A stretch of 64,000 nt of DNA from Bin55 sp964572845 (GTDB taxonomy: Bacteria > Pseudomonadota > Gammaproteobacteria > Pseudomonadales > Azotimanducaceae). Shown piece by piece: positions 31,673 through 41,134 of the stretch. Below the pieces are notes generated by a model that made no database searches, was not told the origin of the DNA, and saw nothing but the letters and a program-made list of their open reading frames with translations. Position 1 is the stretch's first letter, and each line of letters begins with the position of its first letter. The stretch covers positions 1 to 64,000 of the forward strand of contig CAZNFX010000005.1 of assembly GCA_964572845.1 (NCBI GenBank). The letters are read 5' to 3'. Made by a program: the position numbers and the translations under genes.

Positions 31673-34261
31673 CTAGTGGAACCCATAGAAGAACCGTATT
31701 GCCCATTGGTCAATGCTTCCGTTGTGCCCTCTTGCAGCATCGACTACCTTCAGCGTCCACGTCCCCTGCGGGCTTTCTCCGTAGAAGGCATTCGACAAGA
31801 GCTGCCAGTCGAGGGTTTCGTATGATGCAAGCGTGTCGTCGAAAGCTGAAATGAGAATGCTCTGGGTTCCGTTTGGCGAGACAAGCGTGACGCTCAAGTC
31901 TGAAAGAAATTCATGCTGGCCTTTGAGTTCGACTTGAACTGCTTCGATGGTTGCATCGGACGGGATTTCTGCCACAGGTATTGCGAAGGTTAATCCAGCG
32001 CTGTTAAAGTCAGGGATCGGTTCATTCACGTCTTCGGCATACCAACTGGACTCATGAAAGTCGCCTAGACTGTTGGGCGTATGGACTCGCGCCATCTCGA
32101 CGGCCGCATCCAGATCAACTGCACCAAACCCGTACCAATTGTGGTACCAATTGCCGGCACTGTTCACCGTCCATTCCTGTCGAAACGTGTGAGGTGTTCC
32201 GCCACCGAAAGCGATACGGATTGCTGAAATCTCAAGGTCGATTGGTCGCGCTGTGCTGGCCAATATGTGCTTCACGTCTCTCCAAGTTAGGTCGGGGTTC
32301 GCAGACAATAAAGTCGCGACGGATCCGGTGACCATTGGTGCCGCTGCGGACGTTCCATTGAACGTACTCACGTAGTTGCCGAGCCTGTTGGCGTTCTGGT
32401 CGGTGCTGAGACCGCGAGGGGACAGCACATCGTAACCACGGTCGGTACCCTGTTGGTCCGCGGTGATTATTGCGGGATCGCTAGACCCATATTGGCCGGC
32501 GGGAGCGGAGATCCATACGTTAGGTCCTTGCGACGAATAGCTTGCTCTAACTCCATCGGCATTGAAACCCGCAACTACAATCAGGTATGGAAGATTGTTG
32601 GATGCATCGCTTGTCGAGGATCTGCATCCAACATCTGTCCTCAGTTCGTGCTCGATGCTGAGGCAACTGTTGAATCCGTTCCCAGCAGACTTTACGTACA
32701 ACGCACCCGAACCATCGCGCAAGACCGTCGTGCCATGCAGAAAGGTACTTCGCAAGGTCTCCGAAACATTGCGCTGCGCCCCTATCGTTCCATACGACAT
32801 GTTGAAGACGTCTACTTCGGCTGAGTTGGGTTCAGCATCGCTAAGTCCCAGGGCAACAGATTGCCCTGCAGATTGGTAGCTTAGGAAGTTGTAACCCCTG
32901 AGCAGAGAAGAGGGAGAAACTCCTCGACCGCCGATTCCATTTTCCATTGTCGATGCCACAATTCCTGCTACTGAGGTACCGTGGTCGCCAAGGCTGTAAG
33001 GATTGAAAGCATCATGAGGTACCGAGCCAAACCAACGGTCGGGATCATCGGGATTCGCTGCAAAGTTGTACGATTCGTTCGGATCAGTATTGTCATGTAG
33101 ATCTGGATGGCACAGTTCAAGGCCCGTGTCGACAACGGCGACTCGAACACCTTCACCGAATGGACCGTCCAGTAGGGTTTCGTTCATTCCTAAATCGGCT
33201 CCAACTGTACCGCCGGATTCGGCAAATGCAGCCTGACCATTGTTGGATAGGTGCCATTGCTCGCCTTGAAGAGGATCGGAAGCACCTGCGATTGCATTGT
33301 CTTCACCGTGTCTGCATCTAGTTATTACATTGAGCTGCCTGTCTAAGCTGAAACCGATGTAGTCATGTCCGAATCCAGATCTTTGCGAAGTTTCTTCTGG
33401 AGATTGGACGAGCGCGACAAATCCATAGTAGGTTGTAGCCGTGGCAAGTCTATTCAACAGTAGGGCAACGGTACGGCGATAAGAGTGGTTACTCATGAGT
33501 GCCGGTACGTCGATAGTACGGGCGAAGACATTGGTGCTCGGATCTGAGAGTTCAGTCCTGAGGTTCAGTGTAACTTGAGTACCTGAGGAATCCGCTGCGC
33601 CTAAGTTGTACACACTGAACCGAAATACTACGAACGATTCCAAAATCTCGATGTCAGCGTACACCCTTAGATCGGCACTGACGTTTTGTTTGTAATCGGG
33701 TGGGATAGCTCCGTCTATGAGTGTGATGTCTGACGAGCTTGGCGTACCGGCGACCTGATTTGCGCTTAGCTGACCAAGAGAGATTGTCGCTATCTCGTTT
33801 GGGTCGAGCTCCCAGTCACGAATCGGCGCGAAGGTGATTGATCCCGAGCTGTCGTTTGCAGGAATCTCTACCGTCGTGGACGAAAGTTCGTAGTCGACAC
33901 TTCGGGTGGCTGTTCCGGAGAAGTCGAGGTTTACGCGGGTCGTTGATTCAACGGGTTCGTTCGCCGCAACCGTGATGGTAATTGTGGAGTCGCTGTTCTC
34001 CAATATGCTAGATTGGCTAGCCGTGAGGCTAAGGCTAACCGTACTTACGGTACTAGACGACCCTCCACAGCCATAAAGTGTTGCCGCGATAGCAAGAGTT
34101 GCAACTATGTTGGCCAGAGACCACAACCGGCTGCGCACCGGTCTGAAGCGAATGTCTGCTAGGTCAAGATTTGCCTGTTTGCATGTTGGTGTAGGGAAAT
34201 AGGCTGCACTTTTCCCGTGCGCCGACGCTCGTGTAGCTAGGTCCTCGTGTCGTTCTGTCAA
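31673..34261 (-). CDS. Lipoprotein subtilase (S8) with Calx-beta-like and P domains
   Basis: A large predicted surface or periplasmic serine protease, up to 862 aa. A hydrophobic segment ending LYGC (Cys65) is a lipobox, followed by a Ser-rich linker. A Calx-beta-like domain comes next (ATRSVDYELSSTTVEIPAND). The catalytic domain has VAVVDTGLELCHPD (Asp about 377), DHGTSVAGIVAS (His about 427) and NGTSAAAPMVTG (Ser about 638). The C-terminus is a proprotein-convertase P domain (LSDLSVTLVSPNGT and GTWTLKVVDAARGHNGSI). The frame begins at TTG 34261, overlapping the MaoC-like stop, but this puts 45 residues before the signal segment; GTG 34138 would give a more normal lipoprotein start. Its target is unknown. 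Confidence 0.9.
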   Translation of the reverse strand: MTERHEDLATRASAHGKSAAYFPTPTCKQANLDLADIRFRPVRSRLWSLANIVATLAIAATLYGCGGSSSTVSTVSLSLTASQSSILENSDSTITITVAANEPVESTTRVNLDFSGTATRSVDYELSSTTVEIPANDSSGSITFAPIRDWELDPNEIATISLGQLSANQVAGTPSSSDITLIDGAIPPDYKQNVSADLRVYADIEILESFVVFRFSVYNLGAADSSGTQVTLNLRTELSDPSTNVFARTIDVPALMSNHSYRRTVALLLNRLATATTYYGFVALVQSPEETSQRSGFGHDYIGFSLDRQLNVITRCRHGEDNAIAGASDPLQGEQWHLSNNGQAAFAESGGTVGADLGMNETLLDGPFGEGVRVAVVDTGLELCHPDLHDNTDPNESYNFAANPDDPDRWFGSVPHDAFNPYSLGDHGTSVAGIVASTMENGIGGRGVSPSSLLRGYNFLSYQSAGQSVALGLSDAEPNSAEVDVFNMSYGTIGAQRNVSETLRSTFLHGTTVLRDGSGALYVKSAGNGFNSCLSIEHELRTDVGCRSSTSDASNNLPYLIVVAGFNADGVRASYSSQGPNVWISAPAGQYGSSDPAIITADQQGTDRGYDVLSPRGLSTDQNANRLGNYVSTFNGTSAAAPMVTGSVATLLSANPDLTWRDVKHILASTARPIDLEISAIRIAFGGGTPHTFRQEWTVNSAGNWYHNWYGFGAVDLDAAVEMARVHTPNSLGDFHESSWYAEDVNEPIPDFNSAGLTFAIPVAEIPSDATIEAVQVELKGQHEFLSDLSVTLVSPNGTQSILISAFDDTLASYETLDWQLLSNAFYGESPQGTWTLKVVDAARGHNGSIDQWAIRFFYGFH

Positions 34262-35100
34262 GCCAGTACGCTAGCGTCTGCCACAAGCGCAATTGTGCCA
34301 TCGTGCTTTTCGATCCAAACTCGGCAATGAAGTGCTTCATTTCGAGTTGGATGCGCTCCTGTGACAACGCCTCGGACATTAAGATTGTCGTCGCACCATA
34401 CGGGGTTGGTGAATTTCAGATCGAGCTCCCCGCTTCTCCACCATTGATGTCCAAAGAAGTCTTCCAAGACTCTCGACGTGTAGGCCAATGTCATTCTGCC
34501 GCCAACTACCACGTCCTGGAAGCCCAATTGTTGGGCGGAAGACTTGCTAGTGTGGTAATTCTCGTCTCCATGGAAGAAGATTCCGCACATCTCTCGCGTA
34601 ACTGTGCGATTAAGGCTCTCAATTTCCTGTCCCTTGGGAATTTCAAACTTGCGTGCACCCGGTTTGTCCTTGGGTTTGCGAAATTCCACCGACTCGCCGG
34701 TGATCGCTTCGGCCAGGAAGCTTTGGTGATGATTGGATTCCACTGCACTTGTTCCATCTGGCTCGCAAATCGCGATTCCGTAGTGCACCACATTTCGATT
34801 TCTCTTGGGATAAATTTCCTCGATGCTACCTTTGACCTCGTAGGTGATGCCTTTCTCCAAAGGTTTGTGAAGTTTCAATTGTTGGCGAAGCCAAAGATGC
34901 CCTGTCTGGTACGGATATGCGATTTCGGCGAAGTAGCTGTTGTCGGGCTCGCCAACAAGAGCAGAGGGCAGCAAATTTGATTTGGGCGGAGTCAAGTCCA
35001 GGCCGAGATAGTAGTCACGCAGCAATTCATCCGTAACGACAAATTCCTTCGTGCTCAGCGTCTTGCCTACGTACGGCTCGGGGACTTTCTGTTGATTCAT
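34258..35100 (-). CDS. MaoC-like (double hot-dog) dehydratase family protein
   Basis: A 280-aa protein with two hot-dog-like halves. The C-terminal half (LGFQDVVVGGRMTLAYTSRV, about 190-209, and ELDLKFTNPVWCDDNLNVRG) matches MaoC-type hydratase sequences. Families of this shape hydrate enoyl-CoA or related thioesters. The classic Asp-His catalytic pair is not obvious in either half, so activity is uncertain. Its stop overlaps the start of the subtilase frame by four bases (TTGA), linking two functionally unrelated genes in one transcript. It lies downstream of the TonB receptor on the same strand, beyond a strong hairpin. Confidence 0.78.
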   Translation of the reverse strand: MNQQKVPEPYVGKTLSTKEFVVTDELLRDYYLGLDLTPPKSNLLPSALVGEPDNSYFAEIAYPYQTGHLWLRQQLKLHKPLEKGITYEVKGSIEEIYPKRNRNVVHYGIAICEPDGTSAVESNHHQSFLAEAITGESVEFRKPKDKPGARKFEIPKGQEIESLNRTVTREMCGIFFHGDENYHTSKSSAQQLGFQDVVVGGRMTLAYTSRVLEDFFGHQWWRSGELDLKFTNPVWCDDNLNVRGVVTGAHPTRNEALHCRVWIEKHDGTIALVADASVLA

Positions 35101-35231
35101 TGTGGCCTCTGCGCGATCAAGTGGGTACTAGTCCTTGAAATCACTTTGCCGGCTTAGCCCTGTCCCTATAGCAGGCTGACCCGCGAACGAACTTCAGAAG
35201 GATATCGAACTCGCCGGTAGACGCGACGTGA

Positions 35232-35263
35232 ACTGCGCGAGGGCAAGAACACCCTCGCGCAGT
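35232..35263 (-). terminator. Strong hairpin after the TonB-dependent receptor gene
   Basis: actgcgcgaggg (35232-35243) pairs perfectly over 12 bp with ccctcgcgcagt (35252-35263) around an 8-base loop. It begins 18 bp past the receptor stop in the direction of its transcription. In that direction the tail lacks a T-run; on the plus strand ctttt follows, so it may also stop antisense transcripts or simply stabilise the receptor mRNA 3' end. Confidence 0.6.
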
Positions 35264-35280
35264 CTTTTCTGGTGCAACTG

Positions 35281-37872
35281 TTATCGCTGCATGGTCAATC
35301 GCAGGTAGAAGAACGCGCCATTGAATCCATATGGTGATGTGATGGGATACTCAGCTCCAGCGATGCCCGACCAAGGGTTGTCATTTGGATAGGTGTCCGT
35401 AATGTTCTCGAACCCCGCGGCTGCCGTGGTGTGTTCATTGGGGGTGAAGCGGACTTCGATGTCCCTCAGGAAAGCTGAATCGACATCGATGGGGAACACA
35501 TCCGAATACACATGAGGTTCCCAAGTCTCTCCGTAGTACCTAACGCGAACCATACCGGACCACATCTGGCTGAATTTGTGGTTGGCCGCCAATGTAAATC
35601 TAAATCTTGGATAACCTTCTTCCAATTCGCGGACTCTTTGCGAATTTATGATGGCCGGATTGAAATGTTCCACCGTCGTTACCGTGTAGTTTGCAGAAAG
35701 CTTGTAACTCGACTCGGCGAACCTAGTGCTGATGCTCTTGGCGACACTCAATTCTATGCCCTCAGTTCTTGTGTCGAAGTCGTTTGAATAGAATCGAATC
35801 GCGGACAGGCTTCGGTCAACGGTTTGTCCTCTAAGCTCAAGCTCCGCGAAGTCTGCCGGTGTGACTGGTATGGGTGATGTACGCGCAATTCGGTCATCTA
35901 CATTTATACGGAAGTAATCCACTACACAATCAAAGCCACCGGCGTTGTACACGATGCCGAGGGAAAGGTTTCGAGATCGCACAGATTGCAGTGCTTCGCC
36001 ACCCTTTAGCTCAGCCAGCGGGTCTGTCGGGGCTAACGTTACCTCGTCTGCTAAGCAAGGCTCACCCGGAACTGGGCAGATCGGGCTCACAAGGTAGTTG
36101 GTGGCAACAATGCGAATGTTAGATTGGCCCACCGTGGGTGCGGCGAAGCCCGTGTTGTAGGCACCACGTACGGAGAAATTGGGTGCATATTGAATACGCG
36201 TCGCGACTTTGAAGTCCAATGTGTGCCCAAAATCGTCGTAGTTTTCCACTCTTATGGCCAACGAGCCGAGAATGTTGGAGGTTAGGTCTTGTTCTGCATC
36301 TGCCCAAAGCGCCCAACTTCCCCTGGATTCATCGACTTCCGCAGACGGAGGAAAACCTGGGAACCCATTCGAACCGATTCCGAATCCTTGAGCAGCGATC
36401 TCCGGATTGACGAGCCACGAGTTCTCCTCGCCTTGCGTGGTTACAAAATTCTCCGTTCGATACTCGAAGCCAGTAGCAAAGAACAAGTCGCCATAGCCTG
36501 ACGCTACATTCATTGCTCGCGACATTTCGTAATTGAGGATCATGTCGGACTGTTCGTGCTGACCTGGCTTGTAGTCGGTGGGAATAAACAAACCTTGCTG
36601 AATCAATTGTGGATTGATCGTGTTGGACATGTAGTACTCGACGCCACTGTAGCCCCAAACGAGACTTGCATCATAGGCCCATGGACCCCTATTTCCTCGT
36701 AGCCCCAATGCGATGCTTTGATCCGAAACCAATCCTCCGAAGTTCGGCGTAAACCCTCCCGGAAACACTGAGTAAAAAGTAATACAGCCATCGGTATTCA
36801 ATGCAGCAGCAAGTGCCGCTGCGTCGGGTTCTTGCTGGTTTACTATGGGTACTTCAGGACAGTCGATGCCATCGTCTGGGTTAATGTCGGCAAAAAGCAA
36901 TGTCTGGCCTGCGTCGGCCGTAAACACACCGGACCTCCGTGCTGGATGACGATAGAAGAATCCGCCTTCAACGTCACGGTTCGAAATGTTTCCGAACGCA
37001 TACAGAGTCGAGTTGGTACCAAAAGGCATTTCGACATTAGCCATGAATCGATTGTCTGAGTTGAGCTTGGGCGATCCCCAAATCTGCGTGAAGGGTCGAC
37101 GTACGTTTTGGTTTCCAGTTGCTAGGAGACCAAGGGCATCGTCTCGCTGTACGCTTCGGGCAGTCGAACCTGCAGTGTTGAGTTCTACACTAACGGTAGC
37201 GAAACCACCTTCAGTTAACGGAAGGCCAAGGATGCCTGAAAATCCGTTGGTAACTCCATCGCCAGCAAAATACTGGCCATACTTGAACTGTCCGGCGCGC
37301 ACGTCACTGCCACCCCGTAGTACAAAATTCATCACCCCTGCGATGGCATCGGAGCCGTACTGTGCTGAAGCGCCGTCGCGCAACACTTCAACGCGTTCAA
37401 GCGCGATCGAGGGAATCGCGGCGATGTCGGGTCCGTGTGCACCTTGGTTTTTGCCCCCACCAAGCAATGCAATGACCGCTCCACGGTGTCGACGCTTTCC
37501 GTTCACGAGGACCAAGGTCGCATCTGAAGGAAGGCCACGCAGGTTGATTGGACGAATTAATGTCGCAGCATCGGCAATTGCATATCGTTCCATGTGCAAC
37601 GACGTGATTTCGTTGCTCAATTGGTCTAGTAGGTCCAGCGACCCGTTTGCTCTCAGCCGTTCTGCGTCAACCACCTCAACGGAGACTGTTGAGTCTGTCA
37701 GAGCTCGGTTGGGATTTCGAACTCCCACGACGTGAAGTTCCTCCATATCCGCGTCACTTTCGTCGGCCGCAGCACCTCCACCTGTATCCGACTGAGCAAA
37801 AGCCGAAGCTCCGAATAGTAGAAGTGAAATAGCAACAAGCGATAAACCACCTGATACTGTTCGTGTTGACAT
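35281..37872 (-). CDS. TonB-dependent outer-membrane receptor
   Basis: An 863-aa outer-membrane beta-barrel. A signal peptide (GLSLVAISLLLFGASAFAQ) is followed by a short linker, then a TonB-box-like stretch (EELHVVGVRNP). A plug domain follows with LRGLPSDATLVLVNGKRRH and IPSIALERVEVLRDGASAQYG. A long barrel has aromatic-rich strands and a C-terminal strand ending FNGAFFYLRLTMQR. The plug and the RTEGIELSVAKSI region look like the carbohydrate- or peptide-type receptors rather than classical siderophore ones; the ligand is unknown. I chose ATG 37872 because GGAGAG lies six bases upstream, dropping five residues of the open frame. The following protein genes (MaoC-like, subtilase) lie downstream. 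Confidence 0.94.
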   Translation of the reverse strand: MSTRTVSGGLSLVAISLLLFGASAFAQSDTGGGAAADESDADMEELHVVGVRNPNRALTDSTVSVEVVDAERLRANGSLDLLDQLSNEITSLHMERYAIADAATLIRPINLRGLPSDATLVLVNGKRRHRGAVIALLGGGKNQGAHGPDIAAIPSIALERVEVLRDGASAQYGSDAIAGVMNFVLRGGSDVRAGQFKYGQYFAGDGVTNGFSGILGLPLTEGGFATVSVELNTAGSTARSVQRDDALGLLATGNQNVRRPFTQIWGSPKLNSDNRFMANVEMPFGTNSTLYAFGNISNRDVEGGFFYRHPARRSGVFTADAGQTLLFADINPDDGIDCPEVPIVNQQEPDAAALAAALNTDGCITFYSVFPGGFTPNFGGLVSDQSIALGLRGNRGPWAYDASLVWGYSGVEYYMSNTINPQLIQQGLFIPTDYKPGQHEQSDMILNYEMSRAMNVASGYGDLFFATGFEYRTENFVTTQGEENSWLVNPEIAAQGFGIGSNGFPGFPPSAEVDESRGSWALWADAEQDLTSNILGSLAIRVENYDDFGHTLDFKVATRIQYAPNFSVRGAYNTGFAAPTVGQSNIRIVATNYLVSPICPVPGEPCLADEVTLAPTDPLAELKGGEALQSVRSRNLSLGIVYNAGGFDCVVDYFRINVDDRIARTSPIPVTPADFAELELRGQTVDRSLSAIRFYSNDFDTRTEGIELSVAKSISTRFAESSYKLSANYTVTTVEHFNPAIINSQRVRELEEGYPRFRFTLAANHKFSQMWSGMVRVRYYGETWEPHVYSDVFPIDVDSAFLRDIEVRFTPNEHTTAAAGFENITDTYPNDNPWSGIAGAEYPITSPYGFNGAFFYLRLTMQR

Positions 37873-38191
37873 GCTTCTCTCCAACATGATGTTGTGGTCC
37901 TATTCCTTCCCCTTCGGGCTTCACGCATTCCTAGCGAGAAGCCGCCATAGCGAAATAATACGAGATTTTACTTGCTATGACGTCTTGCCATCGAGCCAAA
38001 ATCTATACTCGAGCTCAACTGTCGAATCGAATGCCAGCCTATTCAATAAATTCCAGGTTCCAACCGGTCATCTTTTCGTTGCGCTGTGGGATTGTAAATT
38101 TGTCCCAGTCGGGTGGCTATTTGCATCCAACTTAGATTAAATGAGCTAAACGGAAGCTGGCGCGAGGCACTTGCGTGCCGTTAGTAGTGGA
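37873..38191. other. 319-bp divergent intergenic region
   Basis: This lies between the TonB receptor (minus) and the DUF192 gene (plus), so promoters for both should lie here. On the minus strand tattat near 37955 is a possible -10 without a good -35. No gene or strong repeat is evident. Confidence 0.45.
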
Positions 38192-38779
38192 ATGAGTGTG
38201 TTGAATAGACTCGCTATCTCGATTTTTGGCGTAGAAAGCAGTTCGAAAACGCAGACTATTGCTGGAGCATTTCCTACCCTTAGGAAGTGGCGGTTTGCTC
38301 CTGTTGCCATTGCCATTGCGCTTGCCTTTACTCCGCTTTACGGTCAAATAGATTCTCCATTGTTCTCATTGGAAAAAGCTGAATTGCACGTAACGACAGT
38401 TGATGGAGCTACGACCGTGTTCAATGTGGTATCGGTAACCTCTAGAGAGGATCAATCACGTGGATTGATGCACGTGCGTTTCATGCCCTTGGACCAAGGA
38501 ATGGTCTTTGCGTATTCCCGCGACAGAACAATTTCAATGTGGATGAAGAATACTCATATACCGTTGGACATGTGGTTCGTCACGAAAGACGGCACGGTAA
38601 GCAAAGTTGTCAGAAATACCGAGCCAATGTCGCTGGATCCCATCTCTTCTGACCAACCGGTACGAGCTGTTGTTGAGGTAAACGCGGGGCTCAGCGCACT
38701 AATAGGGGTCACAGAAGGGACCAAACTTCTGCACTCAGCATTCTCAAGAGATAGTGCTGAGCGCGATGCATCTGACTAA
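38192..38779 (+). CDS. DUF192 domain protein, exported
   Basis: A 195-aa protein with an N-terminal basic stretch, a hydrophobic segment (FAPVAIAIALAFTPLYG, about 36-52) that looks like a signal or anchor, and a DUF192 domain. Typical DUF192 blocks are SREDQSRGLMHVRFMPLDQG, MVFAYSRDRTISMWMKNTHI and LDMWFVTKDG, ending with VVEVNAGLSALIGV. The biochemical role of DUF192 is not established. The frame opens at TTG 38171; ATG 38192 seems the more likely start, though neither has a good ribosome site. About 35 residues before the hydrophobic segment is unusual. Confidence 0.88.
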   Translation: MSVLNRLAISIFGVESSSKTQTIAGAFPTLRKWRFAPVAIAIALAFTPLYGQIDSPLFSLEKAELHVTTVDGATTVFNVVSVTSREDQSRGLMHVRFMPLDQGMVFAYSRDRTISMWMKNTHIPLDMWFVTKDGTVSKVVRNTEPMSLDPISSDQPVRAVVEVNAGLSALIGVTEGTKLLHSAFSRDSAERDASD

Positions 38780-38993
38780 CACGTTTGCGCATCTCAACTC
38801 CAATATATGGAATGCTAAGACGGATTGGTCTATTTGTAGCTATAAAGGGCTTCCTGGACAGGAAATCACAATTGGAAAGCGAGCATCTTGTTAGCAAAAT
38901 TCGGATTGCATCGACGTGAATTTTGGCTACACTTTAAGTAACGAACCTCAATTTATTGGCCTGTTGCGTACCAGATTCGGTCACTTCTAGTCC

Positions 38994-40019
38994 ATGTCCA
39001 CACCAGTTCGATCTCTTGATGGCGGCGCGCGACAAGCTAGTCGTGCTCGCAGGACTAGTGCTTCTTCAAGATCGATCCCGATGAAATTTAAGGGAGTTGG
39101 GTTTCTCAAGTTGATTGCGCCTTGGCATTGGCCCATCTGGTCGGTTTTTGGCTTCTCATGGATTGTTTCCAGACTGCCACTCAAGCTACAGTATTGGCTA
39201 GGGCGCCGTGTGGCAGGACTTTTTTTTGCGTTTGTTCCTCGACGTGAACGAATAATTCGCAAGAACGTAGAACTTGCTTTTCCAGAGCTGGAAGACAGCC
39301 AGAGGGAGAGTCTTGTACGCGAGACCATTGCTTCGCTTGGCATGACGATGGTCGAGACGTTGTTTGTCTGGATGCGAGGTGTAGATCCTCTGTTGGATCG
39401 AGTCAAGATCAGTGGAATTGATCACCTGCAGACGGAAGGCAAGGAAGATCCAAAGGGCATTGTGATTTTGGGGGCACACTTTTCTTCGCTTGATTTGGTC
39501 GCAGCTGCATTGTCAAGGAAGTGCCGATTCGCAGCTACGTATCGCAAGGCAAGAAATCCCGTAATCGACTTCGTATGCCACAAAGCACGGCAACGCTACT
39601 ACGACGAAATGATCGAGGCGACGAACCTGCGAAGTTTGGCACAGGGCTTGCGGAAAGGAAAGATCGTTTGGTTTGCCAGCGATCAAGACATGGGTACGCG
39701 CAAGTCTACTTGTTTCGTGCCGTTCTTTGGCATTGACGCGTCGACAGTGGTAACGCCATTTCGGCTCGCGCGAAAGACTGGCTCACGCGTGTTGTTCATG
39801 AGCCACAAGAGGAATGCAGACGACCTGACATGGGAGCTTGAACTCTCACCTGTGGAATTGGCCGACGTTGCTGAACCTACCTGCTACCGCAAGGACGCAA
39901 TGAAGGTGAATGAACTGATAGAAGGCGTAGTTAGATCAGCTCCCGCCCAATATTTCTGGGTACACCGTCGGTTCAAGTCCATGGCGAACGGAGCTCGCAG
40001 GGATTATCAAGCCCCTTAG
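38994..40019 (+). CDS. LpxL/LpxM-like lysophospholipid acyltransferase
   Basis: A 341-aa inner-membrane-associated acyltransferase of the lipid A late-acylation family. The catalytic H-x4-D motif lies in GAHFSSLDL (His162), after the characteristic RRERIIRKNVELAFPEL. The Arg-containing SDQDMGTRKSTCFVPFFG and WVHRRFK near the end are also typical. A hydrophobic N-terminal segment (WPIWSVFGFSWIVSRLP) anchors the protein. Residues 1-29 are Arg/Ser-rich and unlike the family, so ATG 39081 (MKFKGVGFLKLI) may be the true start. It should add a secondary acyl chain to Kdo-lipid IVA; which position cannot be read. Confidence 0.9.
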   Translation: MSTPVRSLDGGARQASRARRTSASSRSIPMKFKGVGFLKLIAPWHWPIWSVFGFSWIVSRLPLKLQYWLGRRVAGLFFAFVPRRERIIRKNVELAFPELEDSQRESLVRETIASLGMTMVETLFVWMRGVDPLLDRVKISGIDHLQTEGKEDPKGIVILGAHFSSLDLVAAALSRKCRFAATYRKARNPVIDFVCHKARQRYYDEMIEATNLRSLAQGLRKGKIVWFASDQDMGTRKSTCFVPFFGIDASTVVTPFRLARKTGSRVLFMSHKRNADDLTWELELSPVELADVAEPTCYRKDAMKVNELIEGVVRSAPAQYFWVHRRFKSMANGARRDYQAP

Positions 40020-40026
40020 GCAAGCT

Positions 40027-40965
40027 TCAATTTACAGGAGTGTGCCACTCTGGATGATTGGAGGACTTTCCCCGAACTACATTCAAATACAAAGATTGCA
40101 ATTGCTCCGTAACCGGTCCTCGAGAGCCTGAGCCGATAGTGCGTCCATCGATCTGCGCGATGGGCAATACCTCGGCCGCCGTGCCGGTGAAGAAGGCTTC
40201 GTCCGCAATGTAGAACTCATCACGTGTTATGCGCCGCTCGATGACCTGAATCTCCAATTCCTGCGCGAAGACCATGATGGTGTTGCGGGTAATGCCATCT
40301 AGGCAGGAGGTCAATTCCGGCGTGTGAATCGTGCCGTTCTTCACTAGAAAGACATTCTCGCCTGTGCCTTCGGCTACATAGCCTTCGTTGTCTAGTAGCA
40401 AAGCCTCGTCGTAGCCGCCATCGACCGCTTCGCTAAGTGCGAGGATCGAATTGATGTAGTGCCCAACAGCTTTTGCTTTGCACATGCTTATATTCACGTG
40501 GTGGCGCGTGTACGAGGAGGTTTGGACGCGTAAGCCCTTTTCGCGAGAAGCCGGATCCATGTAGTCCGGCCAGGGCCACGATGCGATTGCAACGTGCACA
40601 GACAATCCCTGCGCACGCAACCCCATTGCTTCAGATCCCAAGAACGCGAGGGGGCGCAGATAGCCTTCCTCCAAGCCGTTGATGCGAAACACCGTCTTCT
40701 GTGCCTCGCACAGTTCCTCATGCCCAAAAGGGATTTCCATGCGCATGATTTTTGCCGAATCGAATAGACGGCGTGTGTGGTCTGCAAGCCTGAATATGCT
40801 TGGACCTGCGGGCGTCTGATAGGCTCGAATTCCTTCAAATACACCCACGCCGTAGTGGAGCGTATGCGTTAAGACGTGCGTAGTCGCTTCCCGCCACGGA
40901 ACAAACTCGCCATCCATCCAAATTGTGCCGTCGCGGTCTGCAAAAGATGGCTCTGGAGGCAGCAT
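40027..40965 (-). CDS. ilvE: Branched-chain amino acid aminotransferase
   Basis: A 312-aa fold-type IV PLP enzyme for the last step of Val, Leu and Ile synthesis. GTIWMDGEFVPWREATTHVL, the substrate loop YGVGVFEGIRAYQTP, and the PLP-lysine region MCKAKAVGHYINSILA are clear. EGTGENVFLVKNG and RRITRDEFYIADEAFFTGTAAE (two parts within about 240-262) are diagnostic. The length is typical. It is convergent with the acyltransferase gene, seven bases apart. ilvD lies 1.6 kb away on the other strand. Confidence 0.95.
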   Translation of the reverse strand: MLPPEPSFADRDGTIWMDGEFVPWREATTHVLTHTLHYGVGVFEGIRAYQTPAGPSIFRLADHTRRLFDSAKIMRMEIPFGHEELCEAQKTVFRINGLEEGYLRPLAFLGSEAMGLRAQGLSVHVAIASWPWPDYMDPASREKGLRVQTSSYTRHHVNISMCKAKAVGHYINSILALSEAVDGGYDEALLLDNEGYVAEGTGENVFLVKNGTIHTPELTSCLDGITRNTIMVFAQELEIQVIERRITRDEFYIADEAFFTGTAAEVLPIAQIDGRTIGSGSRGPVTEQLQSLYLNVVRGKSSNHPEWHTPVN

Positions 40966-41134
40966 GGAATCAATCCACGTTAAAAAACGCAGAGATTATC
41001 TCATTTGAGAGTCCTTGGCTTGCTTGCAGATTGTTCAACATCAAAGCAGAGAATTGAATGTGTGGGCAAACGTTAATGAACCATTCAATCAATTGTGTAC
41101 GATTCAATCTAATTCGACTGGGGAGCTGTGAAGA

